The position numbers were made by a program, and so were the translations under genes. A stretch of DNA of 64,000 nucleotides from NCBI RefSeq assembly GCF_002158865.1, contig NZ_CP021455.1:2728001-2792000 (forward strand). The letters run 5' to 3'. The DNA is from Comamonas serinivorans (GTDB taxonomy: Bacteria; Pseudomonadota; Gammaproteobacteria; Burkholderiales; Burkholderiaceae_C). The notes below the pieces were generated by a model. That model made no database searches. It was given only the letters and a program-made list of their open reading frames with translations, and was not told the DNA's origin. Below, in pieces: positions 17,243 to 28,038 of the stretch. The number at the start of each line of letters is the position of its first letter. Within the stretch, counting starts at the first letter, position 1.

Positions 17243-18076
17243 ATGGCACTGTACTGCATTGGCGACCTGCAGGGCTGCGCAAGCGCCCTGGACTCACTGC
17301 TCGCCGCCCTGGATTTCTCCCCCAGCCGGGACACCGCATTTTTTCTGGGCGACCTCGTCAACCGAGGCCCCGATTCCCTGGGTTGCCTGCAACGCGTGCA
17401 CGCCCTGGGCGATGCCGCCCGGTGCCTGCTGGGCAACCACGACATCCACCTGCTGGCCGTGTCGCAAGGCCTTCGCACGGCCGGCCGCAAGGACACCCTG
17501 GGCCCCATCCTCCAGGCCCCCGACGCCGCGGCCTGGATGGACTGGCTGCGTCGGCAGCCTCTGGCGCTGCACGCGGCCGACACCCTCATGGTTCACGCGG
17601 GCGTGCTGCCTGACTGGACCTGCGCCCAGACCTTGGCTCTCGCAGCCGAGGTACAGGCCGCGCTGTCGGGGCCCGATTGGCGCGAGGTGCTGGCCGAGCT
17701 GTTCGGCAACGAGCCGGCCTGGTCACCCGCGCTGACCGGCGCAGCACGGCTGCGCGCCATCGTCAACGCCTTGACCCGCCTGCGCTACTGCGCCGCCGAT
17801 GGCCGGCAGGACTTCGAGAACAAGGTCACCACCGATGCGCCGCCGCCCGGCTTCATGCCCTGGTTCGATGTGCCGGGCCGCCAAACGGCGCACGACACCG
17901 TCGTCTTCGGCCATTGGTCCACCTTGGGCTGGTTGAACCGCCAGGACGTGTTTTCCATCGACTCCGGCTGCGTCTGGGGTGGTCAGCTCACCGCGCTCGA
18001 ACTGGGAACCACCCCGGCCGATCACCGCCCCATCCGCGTCCCCTGCCCGCAGGCCCAGGCACCCGGGCGAGGCTGA
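17243..18076 (+). CDS. apaH: Symmetrical bis(5'-nucleosyl)-tetraphosphatase
   Basis: A 277-aa metallophosphatase that hydrolyses Ap4A to two ADP and can also remove Np4 caps from RNA. The metal-binding motifs are GDLQGC at residues 7-12, FLGDLVNRGPDS and LLGNHDIHLLA, then VMVHAGVLPDW-type and VVFGHWSTLGW motifs in order. Length matches E. coli ApaH (280 aa). The frame is open upstream, but the ATG at 17243 is the natural start (MALYCIGDLQG). The stop codon abuts the ATG of the DUF445 gene, so the two are translationally linked. Confidence 0.95.
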   Translation: MALYCIGDLQGCASALDSLLAALDFSPSRDTAFFLGDLVNRGPDSLGCLQRVHALGDAARCLLGNHDIHLLAVSQGLRTAGRKDTLGPILQAPDAAAWMDWLRRQPLALHAADTLMVHAGVLPDWTCAQTLALAAEVQAALSGPDWREVLAELFGNEPAWSPALTGAARLRAIVNALTRLRYCAADGRQDFENKVTTDAPPPGFMPWFDVPGRQTAHDTVVFGHWSTLGWLNRQDVFSIDSGCVWGGQLTALELGTTPADHRPIRVPCPQAQAPGRG

Positions 18077-19357
18077 ATGCAGCCCACCCGCCTGAGCCTG
18101 AGCAAGCCCACCGCCGACATGAAGCGTCTGGCCCTGGGCCTGCTGGTGGCGGCCGCCACCCTGTATGTGCTGGCCGTCGTCCTGCAGACCACGCGCCCGC
18201 ATGCCACCTGGTCGTACCTGGCCGCGTTTGCCGAAGCCGCGATGGTGGGCGCGGTGGCCGACTGGTTCGCCGTGGTGGCCCTGTTCCGCCATCCGCTGGG
18301 CCTGCCCATTCCCCACACGGCCATCATCCCCGAGAACAAAGACCGCATTGGCGAGAACCTGGCCAATTTCCTCTGCCAACACTTCCTCAGCACCGAGCAG
18401 GTGCTGGGCAAGTTGGCCCAGCTCGATGTGCCCGGCAAACTGGCCCGCTGGCTGGCCACACCGGCCCATGCCGAACGCGTGTCCACCCAGCTGACTGTGG
18501 TGGCGCAATGGGCGCTGCGTGCGCTGGCCACGCCCCAGGTGCGTGACTTCGTGCAGCAGCTGGCGCACAAAGGGCTGCGCCGCATCGCCATCGCGCCGCT
18601 GACCGGCCAGGTCCTGTCCGGCATGACGCACGACGGCCGGCACCAGCAGCTGCTGGACGCCGTCATGCTGCAGGTCGCCACCTGGCTGGGCAAGGAAGGC
18701 GTGCAGGAGCACGTCACCGAGGTCATTGCCAAGGAGCTGCGCACGCTGCGCTACGTGGGCCTGGACCAGGTGGCCGCGCGCATGGCCACCGGCAAGCTGG
18801 TGCACGCCGTGGCGAACACCCTGCGCGATATGGTGGACGACCCCCAGCATGAACTGCGACAGCGCTTCGACGGCTTTGCCCAGGACTTCGTGCAACGCCT
18901 GCAGCACGACCCGGCCTTGCACGAACGCGTCAGCCAATGGCGAGATGCCCTGCTCACCCATCCCGCCGTGTCGGGTTATGTGCAACAGCTCTGGGACGAA
19001 TTCCTGCAGTGGCTGGCGCAGGATCTCGCACAGCCCGACTCACGCCTCGCCACGCAGGTCGCGTCCATCGTCCAGGCCATTGGCGAACACCTGAAAGCCG
19101 ACGCCGCGCTGCGCGACTGGCTGCAGGCCGAACTCCTGCGCGCAGCCCCCGCGCTGGTCGATCGCCACCGCGACGACATCCGCCGCTACATCGTGGCGCG
19201 CGTGCACCAGTGGAACGCGCAGGAGCTGTCCCAGGAGCTGGAAGCCCACATCGGACGCGATCTGCAGTTCATCCGCATCAACGGCACGCTGGTGGGTGGC
19301 CTGATCGGCGTGTTGATTCACGCCCTGACCCAGGCTGCGCTGGCCCTGGCGGCCTGA
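18077..19357 (+). CDS. DUF445 family membrane protein (YjiN-like)
   Basis: A 426-aa protein of the DUF445 family, function unknown. It has an N-terminal hydrophobic segment (LALGLLVAAATLYVLAVVL), the family core AAFAEAAMVGAVADWFAVVALFRHPLGLPIPHTAIIP, a long helical middle, and a closing C-terminal hydrophobic stretch (GGLIGVLIHALTQAALALAA), as is usual for the family. The start codon directly follows the apaH stop, so it is cotranscribed with apaH. Confidence 0.9.
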   Translation: MQPTRLSLSKPTADMKRLALGLLVAAATLYVLAVVLQTTRPHATWSYLAAFAEAAMVGAVADWFAVVALFRHPLGLPIPHTAIIPENKDRIGENLANFLCQHFLSTEQVLGKLAQLDVPGKLARWLATPAHAERVSTQLTVVAQWALRALATPQVRDFVQQLAHKGLRRIAIAPLTGQVLSGMTHDGRHQQLLDAVMLQVATWLGKEGVQEHVTEVIAKELRTLRYVGLDQVAARMATGKLVHAVANTLRDMVDDPQHELRQRFDGFAQDFVQRLQHDPALHERVSQWRDALLTHPAVSGYVQQLWDEFLQWLAQDLAQPDSRLATQVASIVQAIGEHLKADAALRDWLQAELLRAAPALVDRHRDDIRRYIVARVHQWNAQELSQELEAHIGRDLQFIRINGTLVGGLIGVLIHALTQAALALAA

Positions 19358-19768
19358 GGACTGACCTCTTCACCTAAAAGGCTGCCAGCTACACGGCCCC
19401 GGCGTTGAGCCAAACCAAAAGCGCATTGCGCGCAACATGCCGAGCCGGTCAAGCACCTCGGTCAATGCCTTGGGCCTACTGCGCAGCGCCGCGCCGCGCC
19501 GCGAAAAAATGGTGACTGTGCTCCGGAGGCAGGTCAGCCGCAGCTGCCATGCAACGAACAGCGCCCTTGCCGCCCACACCAGCGACACCGCCTGGAGGCC
19601 TGTGCAGATCGCTCAGCACCCCGCTGTGGATGACCACCAGTGTCTGAGCTGACGACCCGCCCATGTCGCCGACGAAAGCGCAACTACGGCCGCCTGAAAA
19701 GCAGTATGCCCCGGTTGCCATTCAATCGAAAACGACAACCGGGGCATACTCCCCAGAGGGTTTGCGAA
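19358..19768. other. 411-bp convergent intergenic region
   Basis: No gene is recognised between the DUF445 and rhlE genes. It contains hairpin repeat copy 4 near the rhlE end. No T-tailed terminator was found, so the repeat may be the main structured element at this convergent junction. Confidence 0.5.
19701..19752. repeat. GCAGTATG hairpin repeat, copy 4
   Basis: The strongest single stem of the family: AGTATGCCCCGGTTG (19703-19717) pairs perfectly over 15 bp with CAACCGGGGCATACT (19736-19750). Here the internal loop seen in other copies has become paired. It lies between the convergent DUF445 and rhlE genes, 17 bp past the rhlE stop, without a T-run. Confidence 0.85.
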
Positions 19769-21364
<1,596 letters not shown>

Positions 21365-21607
21365 CTAACCGGCGATTGTCTCACTTAGGACGCATTTGAG
21401 TGCAAACCCGGATTTGCCCATAAAACAACATGCGCTTGCCAGACCGCCACAGTCACCTGTTGGACCGCCAGTCGGCACTTGCCTGTCGACAATCGACGTG
21501 CACTCAGCCAGCCATCTGACCGGCGGTCCGGGTGCGAGCCACGGTGCGCTGCACGCAGCGTGGCGCCCACCACCCGCCCGCCCCGCCAACCTTTCGCCCC
21601 GTCCACC

Positions 21608-22597
21608 ATGATCCGTCGCCGCCTTCTTGCCTGTGCCCTGAGCGGGCTTGCCCCGCTCGCCGTCCACACCACCGCCGTGGCCGAGTCCGCGGCCGCCTGG
21701 CCCACCAAACCTGTGAACATCGTCGTCAGCTTCGCGCCGGGTGGCGCGACCGACCTGGTCGGCCGCGTGCTGGCCAAAGAGCTGCAAGCGGTTTTCAAAC
21801 AGCCCTTCGTCGTCATCAACAAGCCTGGCGCCGGTGGCCAGGTGGGCACCGAGTACGTGGCCAACCAGCACAAAGGCGATGCCTACACGCTGCTGATCAG
21901 CGCCACCGGCCACGTGATGGCGCCCTCGTCGCAGTCCAACGTCAAGTACGACCCGGTCAAAAGCTTCGAGCCCGTGGCGCTGCTGATCACCATGCCCAAC
22001 TACCTGCTGGTCAGGCCCGATCACCCGGCCAAGACCCTGCCCGAGTTCATGGCCTGGGCGAAGACGCAAAAGTCCATCGGCTTTGGCTCGGCCGGCAATG
22101 GGGGTGCCACGCACCTGTCGGGTGAGCTGCTGCGCCACAAGACGGGCCTGCCCTTCGCCCATGTGCCCTACCAGGGCAACGGCCCGTCCATGAACGACGT
22201 GCTGGCCGGCCACCTGCCCGTCGCGATTTCCGACACCGTCAGCTCCGCCAGCATGGTGTCCTCGGGCAAGCTGCGCCCCATCGCCGTCACCACGGCCAAG
22301 CGCAGCCCGCTGTTCAAGGACGTGCCGTCGTTGTCGGAGGCCGGGGTGAAGGACTATGACCTGCAGAACTGGGTCGGCCTCTACTTTTCCGCCAACGTGC
22401 CCAAGCCCATCGTCGAGCGCCTGAACAAGGAAGTCGTGCGCATCATGAGCACCGAGCCCGTGCGTTCGCAGATGGAAAAAATGGGGGCCGAGAGCGCCAA
22501 CGGCTACAGCGCCGCACGCTACACCCAGTTCGTGGGCGACGAGGTCAAGAACTGGGCCAACGTGTTCAAGGTCACTGGCGTTCAGGTCAACCAGTGA
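21608..22597 (+). CDS. Bug-family periplasmic receptor 3
   Basis: A 329-aa Bug/TctC receptor with an N-terminal signal (MIRRRLLACALSGLAPLA, cleavage near AVAES), then WPTKPVNIVVSFAPGGATDLVGRVL and VVINKPGAGGQVGTEYV. The frame is open to 21479; the ATG at 21608 gives the proper basic signal start. It is more distant from the tandem pair at 3.2-5.4 kb than those are from each other. No transporter membrane gene is adjacent, so it probably works with components encoded elsewhere or in sensing. Hairpin repeat copy 5 starts 9 bp after the stop. Confidence 0.92.
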   Translation: MIRRRLLACALSGLAPLAVHTTAVAESAAAWPTKPVNIVVSFAPGGATDLVGRVLAKELQAVFKQPFVVINKPGAGGQVGTEYVANQHKGDAYTLLISATGHVMAPSSQSNVKYDPVKSFEPVALLITMPNYLLVRPDHPAKTLPEFMAWAKTQKSIGFGSAGNGGATHLSGELLRHKTGLPFAHVPYQGNGPSMNDVLAGHLPVAISDTVSSASMVSSGKLRPIAVTTAKRSPLFKDVPSLSEAGVKDYDLQNWVGLYFSANVPKPIVERLNKEVVRIMSTEPVRSQMEKMGAESANGYSAARYTQFVGDEVKNWANVFKVTGVQVNQ

Positions 22598-22919
22598 GTT
22601 CCAAATGGGGTATCGATTCAGATGATAGTGTTTGCCATCGGCAATCACCCCATACCCCAACCAAAATGCATTGACAGGCCGTCAAGCCGCGGACCGTCCC
22701 CGTCTGGGCAGGGTGTCTCTTGGCCCTGGCGACCTGGACAGCGGCCGGGGGGCGCGCCTGTGAGACGGTGGATCGGATCGCGCCGGAGCCAACGGAACAC
22801 GACCGCTTCATCCTGTGGCGCACGGCACGACCGCGCAAAACGCGCGTTGGCCCAAAGCCACTGGCCCTGCCCTGGGACAGGACCGAGTGGGTCGGGCGTC
22901 TGCCGCACTGCGCGGTGCG
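22598..22919. other. 322-bp convergent intergenic region
   Basis: Gap between the third Bug gene and the first substrate-binding protein gene. It contains hairpin repeat copy 5 (22606-22659); nothing else is recognised in the remaining 260 bp. Confidence 0.5.
22606..22659. repeat. GCAGTATG hairpin repeat, copy 5 (divergent arms)
   Basis: Outer arms TGGGGTAT (22606-22613) and ATACCCCA (22652-22659) pair perfectly over 8 bp; they keep the GTAT/ATAC core but have G-run ends in place of GCA. The inner stem TTGCC and GGCAA (22632-22636, 22640-22644) is set off-centre with a 3-nt loop. Confidence 0.7.
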
Positions 22920-24146
22920 TCAACCCGCCAGGGGCTTGGTGATGGTTTCGTACTTCTGGCCGTTGAAGCGCTGCAGCACTTTTTGCTCCACCGGGTAGTA
23001 GTCGGTGGGCGAGGTGTTGACCAGGATGCCGGGGAACAGCAGCGGCGCGGCGTAGTCCTTGAGGCTGGCGGCCTGCTTCATGACGTTGGCGCGCGTCAGG
23101 TCATCGCCGCACTGGCGCAGCACCTGGACCAGGGTGGCGGCGGTCGAATAGCTCAGCACGTTCAGCCAGTCGTGCGGATCGCCGGCGGGAAAGTACTGCT
23201 TCATCATGGCGAAGTACGCCTGCATGTGCTTGTCCGTGGCAGCTTCGGGCGAGGCCGTGTCCATGATGTAGGAGGCCGAAATCACCCCCTTGGCGTTGTC
23301 CAGCCCCGCGGGCTTGAGCACCGAGGCCACCGACTGCGACACGCTGGCCAGGTAGTGGGCCGGTGCCCAGCCCAGCTCAACCACCTTGCGGATGGATTGG
23401 GCCGCGAACTTGGGCGTGGTGATGTTGACGAACACGTCGCAGCCGGCCGACTTGAGCTTGACCAGCGCGCTGTCGACCGTGGGGTCGGTCACGTCGTAGG
23501 TGACGTGCTGGGTGATCAAGGTCTTCTTGGTCCCCAGGCCGTCCACCAGCCCCTGGAAATTGTCCTTGCCGAAGTCGTCGTTCTGCATCAGCACGCCGAT
23601 CTTGGCATTCGGGTGGTTTTCCAGGATGTGGCGCGCAAAGATGCGACCCTCGGCCTGGTACGAGGGCTGCCAGCCCATGGTCCACGGAAAGTTCTTGTGA
23701 TCGCCGAAGCGCGTGGTGCCGGCGCCCACGAACAGTTGCGGCACCTTGCGGGCGTTGAGGTATTTCTGCACCGCAATGTTCTGCGACGAGCCCAGCGACG
23801 AGAACATGCACAGCACCTCCTCCTGCTCGACCAGCTTGCGCGTCAACTCGACCGACTTGGCCGGGTTGTAGGCATCGTCCAGGCTGATGAAGTTGATCTG
23901 TCGCCCGTTGATGCCGCCCTCGGCATTGAGCTTCTTGAAAAAGGCGTCGAGCGCCTTGCCACAGGTGCCGTAGGCCGAAGCCGGGCCCGAGTACGGCTCA
24001 AGGTTGCCCAGCTTGATTTCCTTGTCGTTGGCGCCCACGTCATAGCGCCCCTTGGCCAGGGCAGCGAGCGGCAGGGTGCCGGACAGGGCGGCTGCAGCCC
24101 CCACTTTCAGCGCGCGGCGGCGGGATTCGTTCATGGCTTGGATCAC
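22920..24146 (-). CDS. ABC transporter substrate-binding protein, liv type (paralogue 1)
   Basis: A 408-aa periplasmic binding protein of the Leu/Ile/Val family (type I fold), last gene of the liv-like cluster. The signal region SRRRALKVGAAAALSG resembles a Tat motif. The mature part starts with YDVGANDKEIKLGNLEPYSGPASAYG. I choose the GTG at 24146 over the ATG at 24134 because AGGAGA lies 5 bp before the GTG and the same arrangement occurs in the paralogue at 29773-31002, whose N-terminus aligns residue for residue. The two paralogues share a 78-bp exact identity. The ligand is probably an acid activated by the cluster CoA ligase rather than an amino acid; this is inference. Confidence 0.93.
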   Translation of the reverse strand: MIQAMNESRRRALKVGAAAALSGTLPLAALAKGRYDVGANDKEIKLGNLEPYSGPASAYGTCGKALDAFFKKLNAEGGINGRQINFISLDDAYNPAKSVELTRKLVEQEEVLCMFSSLGSSQNIAVQKYLNARKVPQLFVGAGTTRFGDHKNFPWTMGWQPSYQAEGRIFARHILENHPNAKIGVLMQNDDFGKDNFQGLVDGLGTKKTLITQHVTYDVTDPTVDSALVKLKSAGCDVFVNITTPKFAAQSIRKVVELGWAPAHYLASVSQSVASVLKPAGLDNAKGVISASYIMDTASPEAATDKHMQAYFAMMKQYFPAGDPHDWLNVLSYSTAATLVQVLRQCGDDLTRANVMKQAASLKDYAAPLLFPGILVNTSPTDYYPVEQKVLQRFNGQKYETITKPLAG

Positions 24147-24258
24147 ACGGGTCTCCTGGGTGGTGAGAGAAGGCACTGCTGCGAGCCGGCAGGCCTGGCC
24201 TGCCGGGTGGTCCTGCTGAATGAACAAAGGGGCGACAACTCGCCGGGCTGCCGTGTGC

Positions 24259-25290
24259 TCAGCGCCCCGCCTGGCTGCGGGCGCCGGCCAGCTTCTTGGC
24301 CAGGCCGACCACGCCACCGGGCATGAGGAACATCAGCACGATGAGCACCACGCCATAGATGGCCCAAGGCGCGGCCTTGGAGATGGATTCGGCCAGCGTG
24401 GGCACGAACATGATGAACACCGCCCCGAACAAGGCGCCCCACAGCGTGCCGACGCCGCCCACCACGATGCCCACCAGCAGCGAGATCGACAGGAACAGGT
24501 TGAACGAGTCGGGCGACACGAACTGCACCGCGATGGCCGACAGCGCGCCCCCCACGCCGGTGTAAGCGGCCGAGATGCCGAAGGTCATGGACTTGTAGTG
24601 GCGGTTGTCCACCCCCATGGCCTCCGCCGCCATGGCGTGATCGCGGATCGCCCGCAAGGCGCGGCCGGTGCTGCTCTCGATCATGTTGTGCGCCAGCCAG
24701 AACATGACGATGGTCACGATCAGGGCGAACACGTACATCCACTGGTCGGGCGTCAGCGGCAGGCCGAACGGCGCATCGGGCTTCATCAGGATGAGGCCCT
24801 GCACGCCGCCGGTCCAGGGCTCGAGCGCCTTGTACTTGAGCAACTGCGGCATGGCCACGCCCAGCGCAAAGGTGGCCAGGGCCAGGTACAGGCCTTCGAG
24901 CTTGAGCGCCGGCCGGCCAAACACATAGCCCACCACCAGGCACAAGACCCCCGCGCAGGGGATGGTCAACCAATACGGCATGCCCAGGTGTTCGATGAGC
25001 ATGCCGGCGGCATAGGCCCCCAGCGCGAAAAACGCACCGTGGCCCAACGAGATCTGGCCGTTGTAGCCCGTCAGCATGTTGAGCCCAATCAGCGCAATGG
25101 CATAGGACAGCACCATGGCGCCCTGGAACAGCTGGTAGCCCTTGAGCACGAAGGTGAGCGCGCAGGCCAGGATCAGCACCGCGACGACGGCCAGGCGCGG
25201 CAGGCTCATGGCCTTCACCAGGCCGGAAGACGGAATGGGCTGCAGCCCGGCCGGAGCGGCCTTCAAGGTGGATTCATTCATGACAGTCAT
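24259..25290 (-). CDS. livM: Branched-chain-type ABC permease LivM
   Basis: A 343-aa inner-membrane permease with about eight to ten hydrophobic segments and the family stretch GLNMLTGYNGQISLGHGAFFALGAYAAG. It pairs with LivH to form the channel of the uptake system. The GTG/ATG region is ambiguous: the first ATG (25290) is only 2 bp from a GGAAGG, and the ATG at 25281 has better spacing. It starts about 10 bp after livH ends, so the two are cotranscribed. Substrate is not deducible; liv homologues near CoA ligases often carry aromatic or aliphatic acids. Confidence 0.93.
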   Translation of the reverse strand: MTVMNESTLKAAPAGLQPIPSSGLVKAMSLPRLAVVAVLILACALTFVLKGYQLFQGAMVLSYAIALIGLNMLTGYNGQISLGHGAFFALGAYAAGMLIEHLGMPYWLTIPCAGVLCLVVGYVFGRPALKLEGLYLALATFALGVAMPQLLKYKALEPWTGGVQGLILMKPDAPFGLPLTPDQWMYVFALIVTIVMFWLAHNMIESSTGRALRAIRDHAMAAEAMGVDNRHYKSMTFGISAAYTGVGGALSAIAVQFVSPDSFNLFLSISLLVGIVVGGVGTLWGALFGAVFIMFVPTLAESISKAAPWAIYGVVLIVLMFLMPGGVVGLAKKLAGARSQAGR

Positions 25291-25300
25291 GGCCTTCCGC

Positions 25301-26173
25301 TTAAACCCGGGTGACGATCCTGCGGCCCAGCAGGCCCGAGGGCCGCACGATGAGCACCGCCACGATCACGATCAGGGCCACCACGAGCTTGAGCTCCGAG
25401 CCCACCACGTAGGCGCCCATGAGGTTTTCCAGCACGCCCACCAGCAACCCGCCGATGACGGCGCCAATGGGGTTGTCGATGCCGCCGATCAAGGCGCCGG
25501 CAAAGGCGTAGATCAACACGCCGGTCATCATCGTGGGGTCGAGGAAGACCACGGGCGCCACCATCATCCCGGCCACCGCGCCGATGGCCGCCGCCAGGCC
25601 CCAGCCCAGCATCAGCATGCGGCCCACGCGGATGCCGACCAGGCGCGACGAACCGGGGTTCTGCGCGGCGGCGCGCATGGCCAGGCCAAGCGGCGTCAGC
25701 TTGAAGAAGGCAAACAGCAGCGCCACCATGACCAGGGCCACGAAGATGGTGCCCACCTCGTGCGCCGACATCAGCGAGCTGCCGTACCAGGCGTTGCTGG
25801 GGAACGGGCTCGGGAAGGGCTTGATGGTGTAGCCGAAGATCCAGCCGGCCAGGCTGTGGAAGATCACCATCAGCCCGATGAAGACCACGACGATAGACAG
25901 CATGGGCGCGTTGTGCAGCGGCCGGATGACCGCGAACTCGACCACGGCGCCGATGGCGAACGACAGCACCACCGTGAGCACGAAAGCCCCCCAGTACGGC
26001 ATGCCGGCATTGATGAGCATCCACGCCAGGAAGGTGGAGAACATGGCCATCTCACCCTGCGCGAAATTGATGTGTTGCGTGGCCTGGTAGATCATCACCA
26101 GCGCCAGGGCCACGCAGCCGTAGATGCCGCCTGTGGCCAACCCCGCGAGCACCTGATGTGCGAACTCTTGCAT
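25301..26173 (-). CDS. livH: Branched-chain-type ABC permease LivH
   Basis: A 290-aa inner-membrane permease. It shows the LivH hallmarks GLATGGIYGCVALALVMIYQATQHINFAQGEMAMF at the N-terminus and the EAA-like loop AAAQNPGSSRLVGIRVGRML. AGGAGACGC precedes the ATG by about 5 bp. It lies between livF and livM in the usual order G-F-H-M of this minus-strand operon. Confidence 0.94.
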   Translation of the reverse strand: MQEFAHQVLAGLATGGIYGCVALALVMIYQATQHINFAQGEMAMFSTFLAWMLINAGMPYWGAFVLTVVLSFAIGAVVEFAVIRPLHNAPMLSIVVVFIGLMVIFHSLAGWIFGYTIKPFPSPFPSNAWYGSSLMSAHEVGTIFVALVMVALLFAFFKLTPLGLAMRAAAQNPGSSRLVGIRVGRMLMLGWGLAAAIGAVAGMMVAPVVFLDPTMMTGVLIYAFAGALIGGIDNPIGAVIGGLLVGVLENLMGAYVVGSELKLVVALIVIVAVLIVRPSGLLGRRIVTRV

Positions 26174-26268
26174 TGCGTCTCCTGTCCTTGTCTTGTGGTC
26201 CCCGCTTCGGGCGCAGGCGGCGCGGGCCGGCGCACGTTCGCGGCCCCTACGCTCACCGCACCGATCGC

Positions 26269-26985
<717 letters not shown>

Positions 26986-27018
26986 TCATCACCTCCGTGC
27001 GTTTGCGTCGCGGCTTTA

Positions 27019-27070
27019 GCAGTATCCCTGATCGCCCGATCATCACCAATCGGGCGCAGCACCATACTGC
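27019..27070. repeat. GCAGTATG hairpin repeat, copy 6
   Basis: Outer arms GCAGTAT (27019-27025) and ATACTGC (27064-27070). The inner stem CGCCCGAT (27033-27040) pairs perfectly over 8 bp with ATCGGGCG (27049-27056). This inner stem differs from the CCGTT/AACGG form on both sides, so the pairing is kept by compensating change. It lies inside the operon between livG and livF. Confidence 0.85.
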
Positions 27071-27085
27071 ATATGGATGCAATGC

Positions 27086-27901
27086 TCATGCCATTGCCTC
27101 CTCGGCCTCGGCGCCCAGGTAGGCGCGAATCACCTCGGGGTGGGCGCGCACCTCGGCGGGCGTGCCTTCGGCGATCTTCTTGCCGAAGTTCAGCGCCACC
27201 ACGTGGTCCGACAGGCCCATCACCAGCCCCATGTGGTGCTCCACCAGCAGCACGGTGATGCCCATGCGGTCGCGGATGCTGCGGATCAGCTCGCTGAGCT
27301 TGTCCAGCTCCTCGTGGTTGAGCCCGCAAGCGGGCTCGTCGAGCAGCAGCAGCTTGGGTTCGGTGGCCAGGGCGCGTGCCAGCTCCACGCGCTTTTGCGT
27401 GCCGAACGGCAGGTCACCCACCAGCTTGTCGGCATGCGGGGTCAGCTCCAGCCAGTCCAGCAGTTGCTGGGCCTTGGCCTGAGCTTCGGCCTCGCGCCGC
27501 TTGGCGCCCGGAAGGCGCAGGGCGCTGCGCGCAAAGCCGGCGTGGTGGCGCGTGTGGCAGCCGATCAGCACGTTTTCGCGCACCGTCATGCTGGCGAACA
27601 TGGCCAGGTTCTGAAAGGTGCGGCCAATGCCCATGGCCGCCATGCGGTGCCGGGGCACGTGGGTCACGGCCTGGCCTTCCAGCCAGATGGCGCCGCTGTT
27701 GCAGGCATACAGCCGCGACAGGCAATTGAACAAGGTGCTCTTGCCGGCCCCGTTGGGCCCGATCAGGGCGCAGATCTGGCCGCGCCGGACCGAAAACGAC
27801 ACGCCGTCCAGGGCCACGATGCCGCCGAACCGGACCGTGACGGCCTCCAGACGCAACAGCTCCGCGCCGCGCGTGTCTTCACCGCTTGACTGCACTGACA
27901 T
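27086..27901 (-). CDS. livG: Branched-chain-type ABC ATPase LivG
   Basis: A 271-aa ABC ATPase with Walker A GPNGAGKST, Walker B LLLLDEPACGLN and the family-specific signature LPFGTQKRVELARALA that replaces the canonical LSGGQ in LivG proteins. The BCA_ABC_TP_C extension at the end (YLGAEAEEAMA) is also present. It precedes livF and follows the CoA ligase gene; both junctions hold hairpin repeats (copies 6 and 7). Confidence 0.94.
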   Translation of the reverse strand: MSVQSSGEDTRGAELLRLEAVTVRFGGIVALDGVSFSVRRGQICALIGPNGAGKSTLFNCLSRLYACNSGAIWLEGQAVTHVPRHRMAAMGIGRTFQNLAMFASMTVRENVLIGCHTRHHAGFARSALRLPGAKRREAEAQAKAQQLLDWLELTPHADKLVGDLPFGTQKRVELARALATEPKLLLLDEPACGLNHEELDKLSELIRSIRDRMGITVLLVEHHMGLVMGLSDHVVALNFGKKIAEGTPAEVRAHPEVIRAYLGAEAEEAMA

Positions 27902-27980
27902 GGCACTCCTTGAAAACGATGGCCAGGCCCAGGGGCGCCCCTGCTCGGTGCGGGCAGGGCGTGCACATGGACTCGATCAG

Positions 27981-28028
27981 CATGGCCACAGTGCCGTTGC
28001 TCATTCAACGGCAATTGACCCATACCCA
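27981..28028. repeat. GCAGTATG hairpin repeat, copy 7 (left arm decayed)
   Basis: The inner stem TGCCGTTG (27992-27999) pairs with CAACGGCA (28006-28013), loop CTCATT. The right outer arm CCATAC is kept; the left arm is reduced to CATGG. It lies between the CoA ligase stop and the livG start on the same transcript. Confidence 0.7.
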
Positions 28029-28038
28029 TTCAATTCAC